In this document: piece after piece, positions 59,952 to 64,000 of the stretch
Layout of the letters: the number at the start of each line of letters is the position of its first letter
Position numbering within the stretch: position 1 is the first letter of the stretch
Assembly (NCBI GenBank): GCA_965263325.1
Contig: CBDHGY010000002.1
Coordinates: 434,001 to 498,000 of the forward strand
Reading direction: 5' to 3'
Source of the DNA: CBDHGY01 sp965263325
GTDB lineage: Bacteria; Pseudomonadota; Alphaproteobacteria; Caulobacterales; Hyphomonadaceae
DNA length: 64,000 nt
Notes under the pieces: generated by a model
What the model saw: the letters and a program-made list of their open reading frames with translations, nothing else
Told to the model about the DNA's origin: nothing
Databases searched by the model: none
Position numbers and translations under genes: made by a program

Positions 59952-60698
59952 ATGGCCGATACTTTAGATACCCCCCTAAAATACAAGCGCGTATTGCTGA
60001 AATTGTCCGGCGAAGCCCTTATGGGCAACGGTGATTTCGGCATCGATATGGAAACCTGCAAAGAGTTTGCTCAGGAAATTGCCAAAGCGCAAAACGATGG
60101 AGCAGAAATTTGTCTTGTGATCGGCGGTGGCAACATTTTCCGCGGGCTTGCAGGCGCGGCGCTCGGCATGGATCGCGCTCAAGCTGACAGTATGGGAATG
60201 CTTGCTACGGTCATGAACGCCCTTGCAATGCAAGGCGCACTTGAGATGTGCGGGGTCGATACGCGCGTCCAGTCTGCAATTCGCATGGAATCTATCTGTG
60301 AGCCATATATCCGCCGGCGCGCGATGCGGCACATGGAGAAGGGCAGGATTGTTATTTTTGCCGCTGGGACCGGAAATCCATTCTTCACGACAGACACCGG
60401 TGCAGCGCTTAGAGCTGCTGAAATGGGCTGTGACGCCATGCTTAAGGGCACGCAAGTTGATGGGGTATACACCGCAGATCCAAAGAAGGATTCATCGGCG
60501 ACGCGCTATGATCATCTCGATTATCAAGACGTTCTGGCAAAAGATCTCCGCGTTATGGATGCCTCCGCGGTGAGCTTGATGCGTGATACAGATATTCCAA
60601 TTGTTGTATTTTCGTTGCATGAACAAGGCTCTCTGAGAAACGTGCTGAGGGGCGAAGGCACCTGCACAGTCATATCAAACGAAGAAAAGGCGAGCTGA
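59952..60698 (+). CDS. pyrH: Uridylate kinase
   Basis: It phosphorylates UMP to UDP; a hexameric amino-acid-kinase-fold enzyme. 248 residues: KYKRVLLKLSGEALMG, VIGGGNIFRG, DSMGMLATVMNALAM, FAAGTGNPFFTTDTGAALRA, ATR in SSATRYDHLDYQDVL. All are normal. Its stop overlaps the frr start by one base, a conserved pyrH-frr coupling. Confidence 0.97.
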   Translation: MADTLDTPLKYKRVLLKLSGEALMGNGDFGIDMETCKEFAQEIAKAQNDGAEICLVIGGGNIFRGLAGAALGMDRAQADSMGMLATVMNALAMQGALEMCGVDTRVQSAIRMESICEPYIRRRAMRHMEKGRIVIFAAGTGNPFFTTDTGAALRAAEMGCDAMLKGTQVDGVYTADPKKDSSATRYDHLDYQDVLAKDLRVMDASAVSLMRDTDIPIVVFSLHEQGSLRNVLRGEGTCTVISNEEKAS

Positions 60699-61252
60699 TG
60701 AGTTACGACGCTGACGATCTAAAACGTCGAATGGAGGGTGCCTTAACGGCGCTGGCAAACGAATTTGGCGGTTTGCGGACAGGACGGGCCTCTCCAAGTC
60801 TGCTCGATACGGTTATGGTTTCGGCATATGGGTCTATGATGCCTATGAACCAGGTGGGCTCAGTGTCTGTTTCCGATGCGAGAATGCTCAACGTCAACAT
60901 ATGGGACAAAGGTCTCGTGGGGGCAGCTGACAAAGCCATACGGGATGCAGGCCTCGGGCTTAACCCGGTGGTTGATGGCACCAATCTGCGCATTCCGATC
61001 CCGCCGCTGAATGAAGAACGCCGCAAGGATCTGACGAAAATTGCCGGGAAATACGCCGAAACTGCTCGTGTTTCTGTTCGTTCAGTTCGCAAAGACGGTA
61101 TGGACGCGCTTAAAAAGTCAGAAAAAGACGGTGATATCAGCGAGGACGATCTGCATAAGTTTTCGGCTGATGTGCAAAAATTGACCGACGAATATATCGC
61201 AAAAGTCGATGAAGCCTTGAAGGCGAAAGAAGCGGAGATCATGCAAGTTTGA
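60698..61252 (+). CDS. frr: Ribosome recycling factor
   Basis: 184 residues. It splits post-termination ribosomes with EF-G. LRTGRASPSLLDTV, the domain II segment GLNPVVDGTNLRIPIPPLNEERRKDL, and VRSVRKDGMDALKK are the family signatures. The start ATG overlaps the pyrH stop (TGATG), and the end overlaps uppS by four bases. Confidence 0.97.
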   Translation: MSYDADDLKRRMEGALTALANEFGGLRTGRASPSLLDTVMVSAYGSMMPMNQVGSVSVSDARMLNVNIWDKGLVGAADKAIRDAGLGLNPVVDGTNLRIPIPPLNEERRKDLTKIAGKYAETARVSVRSVRKDGMDALKKSEKDGDISEDDLHKFSADVQKLTDEYIAKVDEALKAKEAEIMQV

Positions 61253-62013
61253 CCGCACCGCAGCCAGCCAACCATGGAGTTGCTGGTTCGCCAGCTGGTG
61301 AACAAGGCCCGCGCCATGTCGCCATAATTATGGACGGCAATGGTCGTTGGGCAAAGCGCCAGGGTAAAAACCGCTCGCTTGGTCATGAGGCGGGGGTTGA
61401 AGCGCTCCGCCGAACTGTTGAGGCAGCTGGAGACCTCGGGCTCGATTGCTTGACAGTATACGCCTTTTCTACCGAGAATTGGTCGCGCCCCGCGCTTGAA
61501 GTGAATTTCCTCATGACGCTATTGAAGCTGTACGTGAAACGCGATGTTGCGCGGCTCAACAAGGCCGGTGTCCGGGTCCGCATGATTGGTCGGCGAGATG
61601 ACCTACCAGCTGATATTCTCAAGCTGATTGTTGATGCGGAAAAAACGACAGAAACCAATTCCGAGCTTAATCTCAACATAGCATTCAATTACGGCGGTCG
61701 TCAGGAAATCTTGAATACGATCCAAGAAATCGCCGCGCGCGTTGTAGATGGCAGCCTCCCACTCGAGAGCGTGAATGAAGAGGAAGTATCCCGCCATGTG
61801 TATACTGCGGGCCAGCCGGATCCCGACTTGATCATTCGAACGAGCGGCGAGTCACGCCTCAGTAATTTCTTGCTTTGGCAAGCAGCCTATGCCGAACTTC
61901 TCTTTCTTGATGTTCTTTGGCCTGACTTTGAGCGTCGTCACCTTGAGGCCGCGATTGCAGATTTTCGTTCACGCGACCGCCGTTTTGGCGGCGTGACCAA
62001 CGGTTCAGAGTGA
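61249..62013 (+). CDS. uppS: Di-trans,poly-cis-undecaprenyl-diphosphate synthase
   Basis: A cis-prenyltransferase making the C55 carrier lipid for peptidoglycan. 254 residues: HVAIIMDGNGRWAKRQG (catalytic Asp and pyrophosphate loop), GHEAGVEALRRTV, YAFSTENWSRP, FNYGGRQEI and DLIIRTSGESRLSNFLLWQ with YAELLF. The start codon appears to be TTG at 61249, overlapping the frr stop (TTGA); GGAG is 12 bases upstream. The N-terminal 20 residues (QPANHGVAGSPAGEQG) are weakly conserved, so a later start is possible. Confidence 0.95.
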   Translation: MTAPQPANHGVAGSPAGEQGPRHVAIIMDGNGRWAKRQGKNRSLGHEAGVEALRRTVEAAGDLGLDCLTVYAFSTENWSRPALEVNFLMTLLKLYVKRDVARLNKAGVRVRMIGRRDDLPADILKLIVDAEKTTETNSELNLNIAFNYGGRQEILNTIQEIAARVVDGSLPLESVNEEEVSRHVYTAGQPDPDLIIRTSGESRLSNFLLWQAAYAELLFLDVLWPDFERRHLEAAIADFRSRDRRFGGVTNGSE

Positions 62014-62026
62014 ATGGTCTGCTGTG

Positions 62027-62851
62027 ATGACAGAGCAAAGCAGTCTCAATAACAGCAGAAGCAATTTGCGCACGCGCTGGATCGTCGCCTTAATAATGAT
62101 TCCCCTCGCGCTGTGGATTGTTTGGTTGGGCGGATGGCCTTTGACGATTGCATGCGCATTGGCGGCGCTGATACTTGGCGCAGAATGGTCAATCATGGCG
62201 AAGATGCAGCGTCATTTAATCCTGGCGATAGCTGCCGCCACTCCCGTCATTGTTTTCATGGCAATGGGTTTGCGACCGGCGCTTGCAGCGCTCTGGATCG
62301 CTGCAATTCTCGCCGCACTCCTGCAGCATGCACTATCTGACCGCCCTCTTCAGGCAATCCTAGGGACACTCTATGCTGGCGCATTGCCGCTGGGTTTGCT
62401 CGCCCTCAGGGAGGGAAATTGGAACGGGCAAGCGGCCGCGCTCATGCTAATGGGTATGGTATGGGCGTCGGATTCAGGAGCCTTTTTTGCGGGACGTTAC
62501 TTCGGGGGGCCATTACTTTCACCAAAAGATAGTCCGAACAAGACGTGGAGCGGGGCGCTTGGTGCGATAGCGGCAACCAGCCTCTGCGGCCCAATCGCAG
62601 CTTATATTGTTGATGTGCCTGTCTGGCGCTGGGTTGTTTTTGCTGCCGCTTTGTCGATCGTTTGCCAATATGGCGACATGATAGAATCTCGCGTAAAGCG
62701 CGAGTTTGGTACGAAGGACGCAAGCTCATTTCTTCCCGGACATGGCGGGTTGATGGATAGAGTAGATGGTCTTGGAGCCGTAGCGATTGTAAGTGCCTCC
62801 TTGTTCATCATCTTTCCGCAACTGGCGGAATTCATGGGATTGGCTCTGTAA
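62027..62851 (+). CDS. cdsA: Phosphatidate cytidylyltransferase
   Basis: An integral membrane enzyme making CDP-diacylglycerol from phosphatidate and CTP. 274 residues with about seven to eight transmembrane segments. The C-terminal signature is complete: ESRVKREFGTKDASSFLPGH followed by GGLMDRVDG; DSGAFFAGRYFG and SPKDSPNKTWSGALG are also typical. The ATG at 62027 is chosen; a GTG one codon earlier is equally possible. The TAA overlaps the ATG of dxr by one base. It uses the phosphatidic acid that the PlsB and HAD-PlsC genes earlier in the window would supply. Confidence 0.95.
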   Translation: MTEQSSLNNSRSNLRTRWIVALIMIPLALWIVWLGGWPLTIACALAALILGAEWSIMAKMQRHLILAIAAATPVIVFMAMGLRPALAALWIAAILAALLQHALSDRPLQAILGTLYAGALPLGLLALREGNWNGQAAALMLMGMVWASDSGAFFAGRYFGGPLLSPKDSPNKTWSGALGAIAATSLCGPIAAYIVDVPVWRWVVFAAALSIVCQYGDMIESRVKREFGTKDASSFLPGHGGLMDRVDGLGAVAIVSASLFIIFPQLAEFMGLAL

Positions 62852-64000
62852 TGCGAACGCGAACGATTTCCATCATGGGATCGACTGGGTCGATTGGACG
62901 CTCAGCGATTGATGTTGTGCAGTTTGCAAATGAAAACAGCCAAGACCCGCTCTTTCTTATCGATACGCTTGCAGCTGGAAGCGATGTGGGAAAACTTGCT
63001 GAGCAGGCAAAGCTGGTTAGAGCACGGCTGGCCGTAATTGCTGATGAGAGCAAATACGAAGAGCTTCAACAGCGACTGTATGGATCAGGTATCGAATGTG
63101 CGTCGGGCACCGCTGCGATAACAGACGCAGCTCGTAGACCTTGTGATCGCGTACTGGCTGCGATTGTCGGCTCAGCCGGTCTGGCGTCTACGCTTGCGGC
63201 GGCAGAAGCAGGAACAGATATAGCGATTGCAAACAAAGAGAGCATTGTCTGCGCCGGTGGGGTAATTCTCGAAACAGCGCGCAAATCTGGTGCAGCAGTG
63301 ATCCCCGTCGACTCTGAGCATAATGCGATATTTCAGGCTCTGCAGCGAAGGGAAGATGTTGAATCGCTCACGATTACGGCTTCTGGCGGTCCCTTTCGCG
63401 TTCGTGCGCGCAAAGACTGTGCGAACGTCACGCCGGATGAGGCGAAATCTCATCCGAACTGGGATATGGGAATCAAAAATTCGATAGACAGTGCAACGCT
63501 CATGAACAAAGCACTAGAGTTCATCGAGGCCGCGTATTTGTTTGACCTAGGCCATGAACATATCGATGTTGTTATACACCCCCAATCAATTATTCACGGT
63601 ATGGCTCACTACAAAGATGGGTCTGTCATCGCGCAGCTCAGCATGCCCGATATGAGGTCACCAATTGCGCACGCTTTGGCCTGGCCTGAACGAATCAAAA
63701 CAGATGTAAAGCGACTAAGCCTTTCTGAGCTCGGAAAACTCGACTTTTTTCCCGTAGATGACGAAAAAACACCGGCAATTGCGCTTGCAAAACAAGCGCT
63801 TACGCTAGGTCCAGGTGGCCCAACCGTATTAAATTGCGCTAATGAAGTCGCCGTAGCTGCATTTATTAGAGGCGAATGCGGATTTCTGGACATAGACTGG
63901 GTTGTAGAGGAAGCGCTCACGCGCTTTTCTGGCGGAGAGTTTGGTAATGCCGGTTACGGCTCGTTAACCGACATACTAGAACTCGATAGACGAGGCCGTG
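62851..64000 (+). CDS. dxr: 1-deoxy-D-xylulose 5-phosphate reductoisomerase, 5' part
   Basis: The second step of the MEP isoprenoid pathway, converting DXP to MEP with NADPH. 383 codons are in the window and the gene continues past the end. The N-terminal ISIMGSTGSIGRSAIDVV loop binds NADPH; NKESIVCAGG, PVDSEHNAIFQAL (metal Asp and Glu), SGGPFR, the catalytic loop HPNWDMGIKNSIDSATLMNKALE, VIHPQSIIHGM and LNCANEVAV are present. It overlaps cdsA by one base. It shares a pathway with UppS, since isoprenoid precursors feed undecaprenyl phosphate synthesis. Confidence 0.96.
   Translation, partial: MRTRTISIMGSTGSIGRSAIDVVQFANENSQDPLFLIDTLAAGSDVGKLAEQAKLVRARLAVIADESKYEELQQRLYGSGIECASGTAAITDAARRPCDRVLAAIVGSAGLASTLAAAEAGTDIAIANKESIVCAGGVILETARKSGAAVIPVDSEHNAIFQALQRREDVESLTITASGGPFRVRARKDCANVTPDEAKSHPNWDMGIKNSIDSATLMNKALEFIEAAYLFDLGHEHIDVVIHPQSIIHGMAHYKDGSVIAQLSMPDMRSPIAHALAWPERIKTDVKRLSLSELGKLDFFPVDDEKTPAIALAKQALTLGPGGPTVLNCANEVAVAAFIRGECGFLDIDWVVEEALTRFSGGEFGNAGYGSLTDILELDRRGR

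Noticed and set aside
1..64000. Mobile elements, CRISPR arrays, prophage or integron structures
   Set aside because: No transposase, integrase, phage structural gene, direct-repeat array or target-site duplication was seen; gene order is that of a core chromosome.

Overview
The window is a gene-dense stretch of an alphaproteobacterial chromosome of moderate GC. It holds about 56 protein genes, one tRNA and a few visible regulatory structures. No insertion sequence, prophage, integron or CRISPR array is visible. The placement rests on several points: a tRNA-His without G-1 and with discriminator A73, a peculiarity of the Rhodobacterales/Rhizobiales/Caulobacterales/Hyphomonadales branch; a 14-gene nuo operon running into birA-coaX-rnj-mce-DUF1467-proS-lolC-lolD-dnaE; a short ProRS; RNase J; and an OmpA-like protein with long polyproline linkers. 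The Hyphomonadaceae/Parvularculaceae neighbourhood is my best guess, but the sequence alone does not settle the genus.

Region by region. 1-1834: the 3' end of nusG, tRNA-His, and an OmpA-type outer-membrane protein with a terminator. 1886-9113: an amino-acid catabolism operon with a PLP Cys/Met-type lyase, an M20 metallohydrolase, astA, astD, a methyltransferase and astB. This is arginine breakdown by the succinyltransferase route, without an astE; the M20 enzyme is a candidate substitute. Phenylalanine hydroxylase and hspQ face it on the minus strand. 10554-13364: gppA/ppx, rlmE, a Cys-rich lipoprotein and a 2H phosphoesterase. 13443-20783: purine and RNA genes (guaB, an RsmB-like methyltransferase, guaA) mixed with small redox, lipoprotein and membrane genes.

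20820-30663: lipid metabolism. A minus-strand set (HAD-PlsC fusion, gpsA, plsB, WS/DGAT) contains enzymes for nearly every step from dihydroxyacetone phosphate to neutral lipid. A lipase-like hydrolase diverges from it, and a thiolase/SDR pair follows, so storage-lipid synthesis and breakdown genes sit together. The WS/DGAT carries a 74-residue histone-like basic tail, the most provocative feature of the window. A TauD-type dioxygenase closes this part.

31765-54413: complex I genes nuoA-N, with a VOC-fold gene inserted between nuoD and nuoE, a NuoE with a helix-hairpin-helix extension, a NuoK loop insertion and a His-rich NuoL loop. They are followed in the same direction by cofactor, RNA-decay, propionate, tRNA-charging and lipoprotein-export genes.

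54467-64000: dnaE, then the conserved rpsB-tsf-pyrH-frr-uppS-cdsA-dxr block (dxr runs off the end). The rpsB leader can form a pseudoknot enclosing a 12-bp hairpin next to the Shine-Dalgarno, behind a promoter with a GC-rich discriminator, which suggests autogenous control by S2. No gap longer than 300 bases lacks a gene.
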